Origin: UBA961 sp049317525
GTDB lineage: Bacteria; Bacteroidota; Ignavibacteria; Kapaibacteriales; UBA961
Length of the DNA stretch: 33,106 nt
Reading direction: 5' to 3'
Assembly: GCA_049317525.1 (NCBI GenBank)
Contig: JBMOIC010000025.1
Location: forward strand, 1 to 33,106
Shown piece by piece: positions 16,775 through 24,462 of this stretch. Under the pieces are notes generated by a model. It did not search any database and was not told the DNA's origin. It worked only from the letters and a program-made list of their open reading frames with translations. Made by a program: the position numbers and the translations under genes. Each line of letters begins with the position of its first letter. The stretch's first letter is position 1.

Positions 16775-17608
16775 ATGTATCCCAAATTATTACAAATCGG
16801 GCCTATAGCGATCTATAGTTTTGGACTTATGGTTGCATTGGCATTTATTATTGCCAATTATCTTTTTACAAAAGAATTACATAGAAAAAATTTCATAAAT
16901 GCTGATGCCTTAAGTTCAACCATTACTTTATTAGGTTTGATTGGCGGTATTTTTGGTGCAAAAACCTTCCATTTATTTGAAAATCCTCAACATTTCATTG
17001 CCGATCCTTTAGGTGCATTGTTTAGCGGAGAAGGATTAACATTTTTTGGTGGATTAATTATGGCTATAGGAATGATTGCCATCTATCTAAGAAAAAACAG
17101 AATTCCTTTTCTTAGAACAGCAGATGCAGCTGCTCCATCATTAATGATAGCCTATGGAATTGGAAGAATTGGATGTCAATTAGCTGGAGATGGAGATTAT
17201 GGCATACCTACAGACTCCCCATTTGCCATGACATTTCCCAATGGAATGGTATCTACTTTAGCTTCTAAAAATCGTGAACTTGTAGAATATTATCAGAACA
17301 TTTTTCCCGGAAGACCAATTCCAGATGATATTCCAGTACATCCTGCACCAGTATATGAAACATTAATAGCTTTAGTCTTTTTTGCAATTCTGTGGTCGAT
17401 GAGAAAAAATATAAGAATAGATGGTAATCTTTTTGGGATATATTTAATTCTAGCGGGGATAGAGAGATTTTGTGTTGAATTTATTCGTATTAATCCTTTA
17501 TATGCCGGATTATCTCAAGCTCAGTGGATTTCTATTGGACTTATTATTTTTGGAATATCGATTGTAAAATATATTAAAGGATCATTCTTTGTCACAAAAT
17601 CAGTGTAA
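16775..17608 (+). CDS. lgt: Prolipoprotein diacylglyceryl transferase
   Basis: Lgt adds diacylglycerol from phosphatidylglycerol to the lipobox Cys of prolipoproteins at the inner membrane. The protein (277 residues from the ATG at 16775) has seven or so hydrophobic segments. Visible motifs are IGPIAIYSFGLM at 8-19, FGGLIMA near 91-97, the signature GIGRIGCQLAGDGDYG at 128-143, HPAPVYE at 189-195, and ERFCVEFIR at 230-238. The signature has Cys where E. coli Lgt has the Asn of GRIGN. As far as I recall this is the usual Bacteroidota/Chlorobiota form and not a defect. A GTG at 16763 would add four residues (MGLF) and is a weaker start. It closes the plus-strand envelope block, with several predicted lipoproteins upstream being its substrates. 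Confidence 0.94.
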   Translation: MYPKLLQIGPIAIYSFGLMVALAFIIANYLFTKELHRKNFINADALSSTITLLGLIGGIFGAKTFHLFENPQHFIADPLGALFSGEGLTFFGGLIMAIGMIAIYLRKNRIPFLRTADAAAPSLMIAYGIGRIGCQLAGDGDYGIPTDSPFAMTFPNGMVSTLASKNRELVEYYQNIFPGRPIPDDIPVHPAPVYETLIALVFFAILWSMRKNIRIDGNLFGIYLILAGIERFCVEFIRINPLYAGLSQAQWISIGLIIFGISIVKYIKGSFFVTKSV

Positions 17609-17658
17609 TAATTCATTCACATTTGATTTTTCATCTTAATATTTTCCATGCTGATTAA

Positions 17659-18915
17659 CTAGATATGTAATTCTTGATATAAAAGTTCTATCACTTTACT
17701 TGTCATACCTGCAGATTCCTTTATATATCTTGCAGATGCATCTGCGGCATGTTTTTTATTATCTATTATTATCTGCATCATCCAACTATACGCTTCTTCT
17801 TCGGTATGGATAATATCTAAAGCGCCTAAAGCATGTAAAGCTATAGCATCTGGAGATCTATGAACAAAGGGGCCACATGCCAAAGGAATACCAAATCCAG
17901 CGGGTTCTGCACAACTATGAACACCAATGCCAAAACCACCACCTATATACACTGCATCAGCAATAGCATACAAAACCATTAATTTGCCAACCGAATCTAC
18001 AATCACATGCTTGGGATTATCTCCATATTTCAATTCACTTAAAATACCACTATGTGGACATTCATTCTTTAATCTAGAAATTGTTAAGTCATCTGGTTCA
18101 TGTGGTACAATAATTAATCGAAAAGATGTTGGCATTTTATGTAATTGAGACAAAAATAGATGTTCATCTTTACTCCAAGAACTACCTAAAACAATCACAG
18201 TATCTTCGTCAGAATAATCAATTGGGCATAATTCATGAATCAATAATGGATGTTGTAAGATTTGAGAAACTCTGGAAGATATTCTATCTAATCTAGTATC
18301 GCTGCCTGTTTGAATATGTGTATCAAGATGTAATTCAAGGAAATATTCTGTTTCTTGCTTATTCACAGTGATAATATAAGAGAAACAATGCAAAATAGAT
18401 CTCAAAATAAAGGGAATAAAGCGCCAAAAAACAGATCGTGGATAAGTTGCATTAATATAAAACACTGGAATATCTTGTGCATTCAATTCTAAAAGATAGT
18501 TTACCCATAATTCATATCGAATAAAGATTGCACAATCTGGACGCAGCTTATGAATAAAATTTTGGGTATTTCTCTTAGTATCTAAAGGCAGATATAAAAC
18601 TCTATCAACAAGTTCATAATGTTTACGAATATTATATCCAGAAGGAGAAGAAAAAGTAAGAGTAATATCTATAGAACCATTTTGTTTCAGATGCTCTATG
18701 ATGGGAACAGCTTGCTCGAATTCTCCTAAAGATGCAACATGTATCCACACAGATTTTGGACCATATTCTCTTTCAATAATTTGCTGATCAACAATTAGTT
18801 CTCTTTCTGCAAATTTTGCAGAAAACCTCATTATAATTGGGCGTAAAATAGATAAAACGAAGGATTCTATATATCCAATTGAATGTAATAGATAAGATGA
18901 ATTACCACGATCCAT
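17659..18915 (-). CDS. waaA: 3-deoxy-D-manno-octulosonic acid (Kdo) transferase
   Basis: WaaA/KdtA (GT30) transfers Kdo from CMP-Kdo to the lipid A precursor at the inner membrane. The 418-residue protein has a hydrophobic, amphipathic N-terminal anchor (about 13-30), the GT30 catalytic glutamate E65 in ASLGEFEQA, GSSWSKDE at 244-251, PHEPD near 271-275 and the donor-binding GGGFGIGVHSCAEPAGFG at 325-342. The length is normal. It is the last gene of a five-gene minus-strand operon, and its start overlaps the end of the T9SS plug-like gene by 14 nt. That links Kdo addition with T9SS and outer-membrane proteins. It is convergent with lgt across a 50-bp gap in which I see no hairpin. Confidence 0.92.
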   Translation of the reverse strand: MDRGNSSYLLHSIGYIESFVLSILRPIIMRFSAKFAERELIVDQQIIEREYGPKSVWIHVASLGEFEQAVPIIEHLKQNGSIDITLTFSSPSGYNIRKHYELVDRVLYLPLDTKRNTQNFIHKLRPDCAIFIRYELWVNYLLELNAQDIPVFYINATYPRSVFWRFIPFILRSILHCFSYIITVNKQETEYFLELHLDTHIQTGSDTRLDRISSRVSQILQHPLLIHELCPIDYSDEDTVIVLGSSWSKDEHLFLSQLHKMPTSFRLIIVPHEPDDLTISRLKNECPHSGILSELKYGDNPKHVIVDSVGKLMVLYAIADAVYIGGGFGIGVHSCAEPAGFGIPLACGPFVHRSPDAIALHALGALDIIHTEEEAYSWMMQIIIDNKKHAADASARYIKESAGMTSKVIELLYQELHI

Positions 18916-20284
18916 TTACATTTCCTCCACCTATCCCAATGATCGAATCGTATCCCCCAAAACCAAATTCTTTAAAATATATCAGAACAATAAAATTATG
19001 AGCTGCCCTTGCGGTATTCCCTTCAAATTCTTCGGTGGTTAATTGTTCTGCTAATCTGGTATCAGCATTTATGGTTCCGGTAGAATATTGATATGAATGC
19101 CTTCCCCTTGGTATCCATTGTCTTAATCGATATAATTGTACATTTTCATCATAATACATCATCCATGAGGCATCGGGTTGAAAATTATTAAATGAACCAC
19201 TTATGAATACCTCGTGTTTGGCAAGACGATTTTGAGGATTAAGCAAGAACTCGATATTCAAATAATCTAAATCACCAGATGATAAATAGCGAGTAATCAT
19301 AGCGCCACCATCTGATAAATCGGAAAATGATCCATTTCGCCACAAATCTGGCCTCCACATTCTTAAAGGCGAATTTGTACGTGGATATAGAGAAAAATCA
19401 GTTAAATCAAGAACTCGATATTCATTTTCCGCAGGTATTTTTTCAATTCTGAATCTACGTCCAATAGAACCAAATCCAGAAATCATTGTTGGCATTTCAT
19501 AAGGATATCTTCTGGCAGATAATTCTTCATATGATGAATTATCAGACACAATAAAAGGTTCTTGATACCTATTCATTCTATAAAATACGGCGGTATTTAA
19601 TTGTCCATCAGGCATAGAATTTATAGTTCTTGTAGTAGCTTCTAAAGTATAAGCACCTGATGAGAATATCGATTCTTGAGGTGAATAAAAATCTCCAAAT
19701 ACCCTTAAAATTGTCTCTGCTTTGGGGTCTACCACAAAGAATTTCGCCACAGCAAATGGCTTATCAGGCTCATCAAACAAAAAACATTCAGCTTTCCAAT
19801 TACCTGCAAAATTAAATTTTACTTGCTCATTAGGCACTTGTAAAGTTCCACGATAATTATACCATATTGAAGCAGGCGGAGCCATCATCCAATCTACAGA
19901 ACTTGTTCTTAATAAGGCTGGATCATTCAAAAAAGAATTATTATCTTCTGACCAATCTGCATTACAATGTTTAAAAACCACAAACATTTGAGGTGGTATT
20001 TTAGATTGTACATCAAATTGAATAGTAATAAACTTATATGCATATGATACATTAACTTTACTATCTAAGCCAGGCCGAGAACACAATACTACAGGAGGGG
20101 CAGTTTCATCTTGAGCACCATAAACTCTCATAAACCTTAATTGCGGATATAGAGCACTAGCTAATGAATCAGCCAATGTTGATGTATTATCATCTTGTGC
20201 CGATAAAGAATGAGAAATGCATAAGTTGGCTAATGCAAAAGCAATCAAAAAAAAAGAATGAATGTATTTTTTTAATATGTGCAT
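18902..20284 (-). CDS. Type IX secretion system plug-like protein (DUF5103)
   Basis: A 460-residue secreted protein with a signal peptide (about 1-30, ending LSAQ). The body matches the DUF5103 pattern, the family that includes the plug protein seen on the SprA translocon of Flavobacterium: SYAYKFITIQFDV near 80-92, the diagnostic HCNADWS at 106-112 followed by FLNDPALL, then PNEQVKFNFAGNWKAECFLFD near 151-171. The C-terminal part contains SGSFNNFQPDASW near 360-375 and a Tyr-rich terminal beta region typical of the family. It implies that a T9SS exists in this organism, supported by the sorting-domain protein at 23698-24462. It is flanked 2 bp upstream by an outer-membrane barrel gene and overlaps waaA downstream. 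Confidence 0.85.
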   Translation of the reverse strand: MHILKKYIHSFFLIAFALANLCISHSLSAQDDNTSTLADSLASALYPQLRFMRVYGAQDETAPPVVLCSRPGLDSKVNVSYAYKFITIQFDVQSKIPPQMFVVFKHCNADWSEDNNSFLNDPALLRTSSVDWMMAPPASIWYNYRGTLQVPNEQVKFNFAGNWKAECFLFDEPDKPFAVAKFFVVDPKAETILRVFGDFYSPQESIFSSGAYTLEATTRTINSMPDGQLNTAVFYRMNRYQEPFIVSDNSSYEELSARRYPYEMPTMISGFGSIGRRFRIEKIPAENEYRVLDLTDFSLYPRTNSPLRMWRPDLWRNGSFSDLSDGGAMITRYLSSGDLDYLNIEFLLNPQNRLAKHEVFISGSFNNFQPDASWMMYYDENVQLYRLRQWIPRGRHSYQYSTGTINADTRLAEQLTTEEFEGNTARAAHNFIVLIYFKEFGFGGYDSIIGIGGGNVNGSW

Positions 20285-20286
20285 GA

Positions 20287-21087
20287 TTAGTATAAAAGGT
20301 TAAATCCAAATCCGATATATGCATCTTGATCGGTAAAATACATACCATGAATATTCCTTCCAAAAGAACTTACTACACCTATCCATGTTCCCTTTTTTTG
20401 TTCATTTATGAAAGCAATTCCAGCCCTTAAAGAATGAGTTGGTAATGTAATCGATTGAACAGTGCTTATTCGCAGATCATATCCAGCTTGACAATCAATC
20501 CCTTTGATGAGTGGAATCGACATATCAAAACCTAATTGCGGGATTAATCTTCCTATGTCTCTTGGTTGAGTAGACCATACCCAGCTTAAACCAGAATATA
20601 ATCGCAATGAGCTCAACTGCATATATGCTGTGATATCAGCAAATTCTCTGCTAAATACAAAAGGTTTTTTATCTACAAATATTCCATTTTTATCGGCCGC
20701 ACCATCTACTAAATGAGTTGATATATGAGATAATCTAAGCCTTAATCCTACTGGCTTTCCAGCAAATATGCCTTTTGCTGCACAATTGAATCCAAAAAAA
20801 TAATCGGCAGTTTCTACTGGGAATTTTAAATTACCTTCGCTTCTAAGCCTTGTTAAAATAAACGCATCTGTGCCAATACTATAATTCCAAGTAGAATCTT
20901 TATCAAATACAAACAAATCAACTGTATTTCCAATATCTAATCTCATTTTATCTTTAGTAGGCTGATAAAATGAACCAATTCTTGCCTCTAAAGGAGAGGC
21001 AAGATAAGGCGTAAACAATGTGTTTTGCGCTTCTATATGTGTATATGAAACACATAAGATAAAACCAAGTATTAGTATTCGCATCAT
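20287..21087 (-). CDS. Outer-membrane beta-barrel protein (DUF1207-like)
   Basis: Start taken at the ATG at 21087, which overlaps the previous stop as TGATG. A TTG one codon earlier is also open. The product of 266 residues has a signal peptide (about 1-20, ending IEAQ) and then many alternating amphipathic strands, closing in YIGFGFNLLY, a terminal-aromatic beta-signal. The N-terminal LFTPYLASPLEARIGSF and the internal LRLRLSHISTHLVDGA recall DUF1207 outer-membrane proteins (RxRLxHxSSH motif), but I cannot run a profile. It lies between the HAD phosphatase and the T9SS plug-like gene in a tightly packed operon, so a role in envelope assembly is plausible. The specific function is unknown. 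Confidence 0.75.
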   Translation of the reverse strand: MMRILILGFILCVSYTHIEAQNTLFTPYLASPLEARIGSFYQPTKDKMRLDIGNTVDLFVFDKDSTWNYSIGTDAFILTRLRSEGNLKFPVETADYFFGFNCAAKGIFAGKPVGLRLRLSHISTHLVDGAADKNGIFVDKKPFVFSREFADITAYMQLSSLRLYSGLSWVWSTQPRDIGRLIPQLGFDMSIPLIKGIDCQAGYDLRISTVQSITLPTHSLRAGIAFINEQKKGTWIGVVSSFGRNIHGMYFTDQDAYIGFGFNLLY

Positions 21088-21704
21088 CAATATCTAGTAA
21101 ATTCTTGCATAAAATCAACATGCCATTTAGTATCAGGAATTATCAAACGGGCATCTATACCAAATGATTGAGCTGCTTTAATATTAGCAGGAGTATCATC
21201 TAGAAATAAGATAGATTCTGGTTTTGCATTTACCGTTTCTAAGGCATACTTAAATATATCATTATGAGGTTTTCTCATCTTTACATGAAAAGAGAAGAAA
21301 GTAAAGTCAAATAAAGAAAACAAAGAAGAACATTCTTTTTGTATAGCAGAATAATGGATGTGATTGATATTACTAAGCAAAGCAATCTGAGCATATTTTT
21401 TTGCTTCTAGAACTAACTCTTCAGCATAATCATAAATCCCAATCAGCATTGCATTCCACGCACGATGAATGTCATGATCTGTTGCAATGATATGATGTTG
21501 ACTTCTTAAATGATTACAGAATTCATTTGTGTTTATGTACCCAGAATCATAAAGCCCAAAGATAGGATCAGCGTGTTCTAAAGAAAAAACGATGGGTTCA
21601 GCATCTTTTTTTTGCAAGGCTCTTAATGCCTGATGAGTATAACTATGTTTGATTGAATAAAGAATACCACCCAAATCGAACATGATAATATCTTTTTTCA
21701 TCAT
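21087..21704 (-). CDS. HAD-superfamily phosphatase, YihX-like
   Basis: A 205-residue haloacid-dehalogenase-like hydrolase. Motif I is FDLGGIL with nucleophile D10 (the second Asp of DxD is Gly, as in YihX-type enzymes). Motif II is S111 in LLSNIN, motif III K145 in MRKP, and motif IV FLDDTPANI (D169/D170). The alpha-helical cap lies between motifs I and II (subclass C1-type). Such enzymes act on sugar phosphates or nucleotides, but the substrate is not readable here. The start ATG overlaps the previous stop (TAATG), and its stop overlaps the next start (TGATG). It is therefore embedded between two outer-membrane protein genes, which is unusual for a cytosolic enzyme. Confidence 0.88.
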   Translation of the reverse strand: MMKKDIIMFDLGGILYSIKHSYTHQALRALQKKDAEPIVFSLEHADPIFGLYDSGYINTNEFCNHLRSQHHIIATDHDIHRAWNAMLIGIYDYAEELVLEAKKYAQIALLSNINHIHYSAIQKECSSLFSLFDFTFFSFHVKMRKPHNDIFKYALETVNAKPESILFLDDTPANIKAAQSFGIDARLIIPDTKWHVDFMQEFTRY

Positions 21705-22483
21705 TAGAATGTGCCAATATATTCAATACCTGCATAACGCATAAAACCATTGGCATTTGCTCTGCTTTGCAACAAATCTCTTGCTTGAATCTCTATAGAT
21801 AATCCCTTTATAGGAGAATACCGGATTCCCATATTCATTAATCCATTTTGATTCATAAATATAGGATCTTCATTCCATGTTCCAATATATTCAGCACTTA
21901 GAGTAACATTTTTATACATCGATTGTTCAATCCCAGCATATACAATTGGATAGTCTTTCTTTGGTGAAGGCATAATAGCATAAGAAATACCTCCATGCAA
22001 GCTCATAATGCCAGCTTCCCAATTAATATTTTTTGAAACAGAAATAAATGCTCCAGGAGACAATGTTTGATAGCGATTATTTGTCCAAGGCCCCCTACCT
22101 TGCAGATTTAATCCAACTGCAATTGCTGGACGTTTTTTCTTTTCTTGAAACAATAATGCTTTTACTTCAAATGCAGGAATTGGCTGAGCTTCTGGATTGC
22201 CTTCTCCTAAGAAAGGTATCATTGAATAACTCATACCAAAAGCAATATTTTTTGCAGGTGCAAAAGTAAAAGAAGATACAATCCCGGATGATTGCATAAT
22301 CAATCCATATACTCGGTAGCTTCCAACAGGAATAACCCTTGCCGATGGCATATCTACTATATTCATTCGTGGAAACATTGCCTTAGAACCTGCACTGCCC
22401 TGAGCATTAGCTTTATCTATAATGATAGAAAAAACAGATAATACCATTGCCGAACAAGAAAGGATTAACTTCATAACATTCAT
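21704..22483 (-). CDS. Predicted outer-membrane beta-barrel protein, unknown function
   Basis: The ATG at 22483 is chosen because the longer TTG frame (from 22516) would overlap the TATGTTTG promoter box and adds only 11 charged residues before the signal peptide. The 259-residue product has a signal peptide (cleavage after ANA, about residue 28). It then begins with a MFPRMNIVDMPSARVIPVGSY region, like the opening strand of Ignavibacteria-type barrels. It continues with repeated amphipathic strands (for example GMSYSMIPFLGEG and AIAVGLNLQGRGPW) and ends GIEYIGTF with a terminal Phe beta-signal. It leads the five-gene operon ending in waaA. I do not recognise a defined family; YjbH-like features are only faint. 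Confidence 0.72.
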   Translation of the reverse strand: MNVMKLILSCSAMVLSVFSIIIDKANAQGSAGSKAMFPRMNIVDMPSARVIPVGSYRVYGLIMQSSGIVSSFTFAPAKNIAFGMSYSMIPFLGEGNPEAQPIPAFEVKALLFQEKKKRPAIAVGLNLQGRGPWTNNRYQTLSPGAFISVSKNINWEAGIMSLHGGISYAIMPSPKKDYPIVYAGIEQSMYKNVTLSAEYIGTWNEDPIFMNQNGLMNMGIRYSPIKGLSIEIQARDLLQSRANANGFMRYAGIEYIGTF

Positions 22484-22513
22484 ATATGCCTTTTTTGCAT
22501 TTTTGTAATAACA

Positions 22514-22521
22514 CAAACATA
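22514..22521 (-). promoter_or_regulatory. Candidate -7 box (TAnnTTTG) for the OMP-waaA operon
   Basis: The minus strand reads TATGTTTG, an exact TAnnTTTG, 31 bp before the ATG at 22483. That spacing gives a leader of about 24 nt and argues against the longer TTG start. No TTG is seen at -33. Confidence 0.4.
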
Positions 22522-22534
22522 GTTCTTTTTGCTT

Positions 22535-22561
22535 TTTTAGTAATTGTTCTGCTTACTAAAA
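22535..22561. repeat. Perfect 9-bp inverted repeat in divergent promoter region
   Basis: TTTTAGTAA (22535-22543) and TTACTAAAA (22553-22561) are exact reverse complements around a 9-nt spacer. They lie just upstream of pta (ATG at 22575) and just upstream of the -7 box of the divergent outer-membrane operon. The position fits an operator for a dimeric regulator serving one or both genes. A hairpin in the pta leader is also possible. Confidence 0.6.
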
Positions 22562-22574
22562 TCACTCTAAATCA

Positions 22575-23588
22575 ATGAAAAATATGTCTAATTCAGAAAA
22601 TAATTCTTCATTTCAAACAATAATTGATTCTTTAACTAAAAAAGCACAAGAGAACACACACAAAATTGGATTTCCTGATGCATTAGATATACGTGTTTTT
22701 AAAGCTTGTCATTACTTAATTGAACATTCTATTGCTGAACCATATTTAATTGGAAATCCTTATCAGATTCAACAAATGGCAAAAGAATTATCAATTTCTA
22801 TTGATAATATTCCAATATTAAATCCTAAAGATTGTATTAATACAGAAGATATTATTGACTTTTTTGAATCAAGAAAATCCAAAGGTATTACATATGAACA
22901 AGCTACTACTTTATTAATGGATAATCCATTATACAGTGCCGGCATCATGCTTAAAAAAGGAAAGATTGATGGTTGTGTTGCAGGTAATATTTCCTCTACT
23001 GCTAATATTATAAAAGCTGGTTTACAAACTGTTGGCAAGCAGATAGGTATTGATACGATTAGTAGTTTTTTTATTATGGTTTTACCAGATGGAACAATAT
23101 ATGCATATGCAGATGGTGCAGTAGTTCCTTCACCAGATAGTAAGCAACTTTGTGATATTGCATATTCAACAGCAAAAAATATCGAAACTATTTTGGGAAT
23201 TCAGCCAAGAGTAGCATTTCTTTCTTTTTCTACAAAAGGCAGTGCCAAACATCCTGATATAGAAAAAGTTCAGAATGCGTATTCATTGTTTACTCATATG
23301 CATCCAGACATTATAGCAGAGGGTGAATTGCAATTTGATGCCGCAATAATACCATCAATTGCACACATGAAGATCAAAGATTCTATACTACAAGGCACAG
23401 CCAACATATGTATTTTTCCTGATTTGGATGCTGGGAATATTGCTTATAAAATTACGGAACGTCTTGCAAAAGCAAAAGCAATCGGGCCAATTATTCAAGG
23501 ATTATCAAAACCATATTTCGATTTATCTAGAGGCTGCTCTATTGATGACATTGTATTAGTGAGTACTATATGTTGTATTAGTAAGTAA
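22575..23588 (+). CDS. pta: Phosphate acetyltransferase
   Basis: Pta interconverts acetyl-CoA and phosphate with acetyl phosphate and CoA. The 337-residue protein is of the short form without the N-terminal regulatory DRTGG part. Motifs include NPLYSAGIMLKKGKIDGCVAGN near 117-138, SFSTKGSAKHP at 217-227, EGELQFDAA at 249-257, FPDLDAGNIAYKITERLA at 281-298 and GPIIQGLSKPYFDLSRGC at 304-321. SxFSxKGS and DGELQ are conserved in Pta and partly in phosphate butyryltransferase, but the whole matches Pta better. ATG is at 22575; a second Met three codons on is equally possible. No ackA is adjacent. It is divergent from the outer-membrane operon, with a 27-bp inverted repeat in between. Confidence 0.9.
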   Translation: MKNMSNSENNSSFQTIIDSLTKKAQENTHKIGFPDALDIRVFKACHYLIEHSIAEPYLIGNPYQIQQMAKELSISIDNIPILNPKDCINTEDIIDFFESRKSKGITYEQATTLLMDNPLYSAGIMLKKGKIDGCVAGNISSTANIIKAGLQTVGKQIGIDTISSFFIMVLPDGTIYAYADGAVVPSPDSKQLCDIAYSTAKNIETILGIQPRVAFLSFSTKGSAKHPDIEKVQNAYSLFTHMHPDIIAEGELQFDAAIIPSIAHMKIKDSILQGTANICIFPDLDAGNIAYKITERLAKAKAIGPIIQGLSKPYFDLSRGCSIDDIVLVSTICCISK

Positions 23589-23636
23589 GAATGCCTTAGA
23601 TAAGGTAATTCACGTATCCTTTTTAAGCAAAATTTG

Positions 23637-23644
23637 TATCTTTG
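23637..23644 (+). promoter_or_regulatory. Candidate -7 box (TAnnTTTG) for the T9SS cargo/IgGFc pair
   Basis: TATCTTTG followed by CA is a textbook Bacteroidota-type -7 element, 53 bp before the GTG at 23698. The -33 TTG is not at the expected distance. This is the best of the five such boxes in the window. Confidence 0.45.
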
Positions 23645-23697
23645 CATCAACTTGTTTAGGCGACATAAGTTCTATTTATATTTCAGAGTTTCTCTAC

Positions 23698-24462
23698 GTG
23701 CTCAATAGTTTTTTTCTCCTTATCATCAGTTTTTTACTATTCTTCAGCAATCAAGTTTTTGGAGAAACAAGTTCTATTCAAATACCGGATAGTACCGTGT
23801 ATCAGGGTAATTCTGTATTGATTCCTATTTATGGTACATTTTCACAAAATGTACTTAATAAACCGATAGAAATAATTATTCAAATCCCCAAGAATAGAAT
23901 TTTTCTTCAAGGTATTACAAAGAATTCTCAATCGATTATTTCTTGCCCGGATATTGTAGTAAAACCATTGATTAGTTCAAATCCATCAATGAATGAATTT
24001 TCTATTTCTTGTAAAGATGGACTCAGCGATTCATCAGGATTGCTTTGTTTTGTACAATGCGAAATTTTAGCTGGTAAAGAAGTATCATCACGGATAGCCG
24101 TACTGTCAATAAATATAGAAAATGAATTCCTCACAGTAAATCAAAAAGGTGGATTATTAAGATTTCCAGAGCCTACTGTAATACCTGCTGGACAAGAAGG
24201 ATTGGAAATCAATAGTCCAAATCCTTTTCAGTATACTACAGAAATACCTTATTATATTATTGCTGATAGCGATATTACATTTAGTCTTTTTGCTACAAAT
24301 GGAAAGGCATTAAAAATCTTCCCTACTACATTTACAAAAGCAGGTAGACATATTTTCAATCTTACTGTAGATAATCCAACTGATTTTGCAAGTGGTGTAT
24401 ATATTTTACGTTTGCACACTCCAAGAGGATTGTATCATTTAAGTATGGTACATAAAAAATGA
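23698..24462 (+). CDS. T9SS-exported protein with type-A-like sorting domain
   Basis: The gene begins with GTG. The 254-residue product has a strong signal peptide (1-22, ending VFG). Residues about 25-155 form a beta-rich domain beginning SIQIPDSTVYQGNSVLIPIYGTF, a pattern like cohesin-type beta-sandwiches. It has four Cys (83, 105, 117, 121) that could form disulfides. The C-terminal 85 residues (about 170-254) are a type A-like sorting domain: SPNPFQYTTEIPYYI, FSLFATNGK, AGRHIFNLTVDN, ASGVYILRLHTPRGLYHLSMVHKK. This matches the NPNPF...G.YxxRL...K pattern of T9SS cargo, predicting secretion and surface attachment. The stop overlaps the start of the IgGFc/barrel gene (ATGA), so the two are coupled. 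The binding partner is unknown. Confidence 0.82.
   Translation: MLNSFFLLIISFLLFFSNQVFGETSSIQIPDSTVYQGNSVLIPIYGTFSQNVLNKPIEIIIQIPKNRIFLQGITKNSQSIISCPDIVVKPLISSNPSMNEFSISCKDGLSDSSGLLCFVQCEILAGKEVSSRIAVLSINIENEFLTVNQKGGLLRFPEPTVIPAGQEGLEINSPNPFQYTTEIPYYIIADSDITFSLFATNGKALKIFPTTFTKAGRHIFNLTVDNPTDFASGVYILRLHTPRGLYHLSMVHKK

Noticed and set aside
22484..22516. Longer start (TTG at 22516) for the outer-membrane protein gene
   Set aside because: It overlaps the TATGTTTG box and adds residues before a good signal peptide. ATG at 22483 fits better.
23594..23605. CCTTA-GA-TAAGG just after pta as a terminator
   Set aside because: A 2-nt loop cannot form a normal hairpin and there is no T-run.
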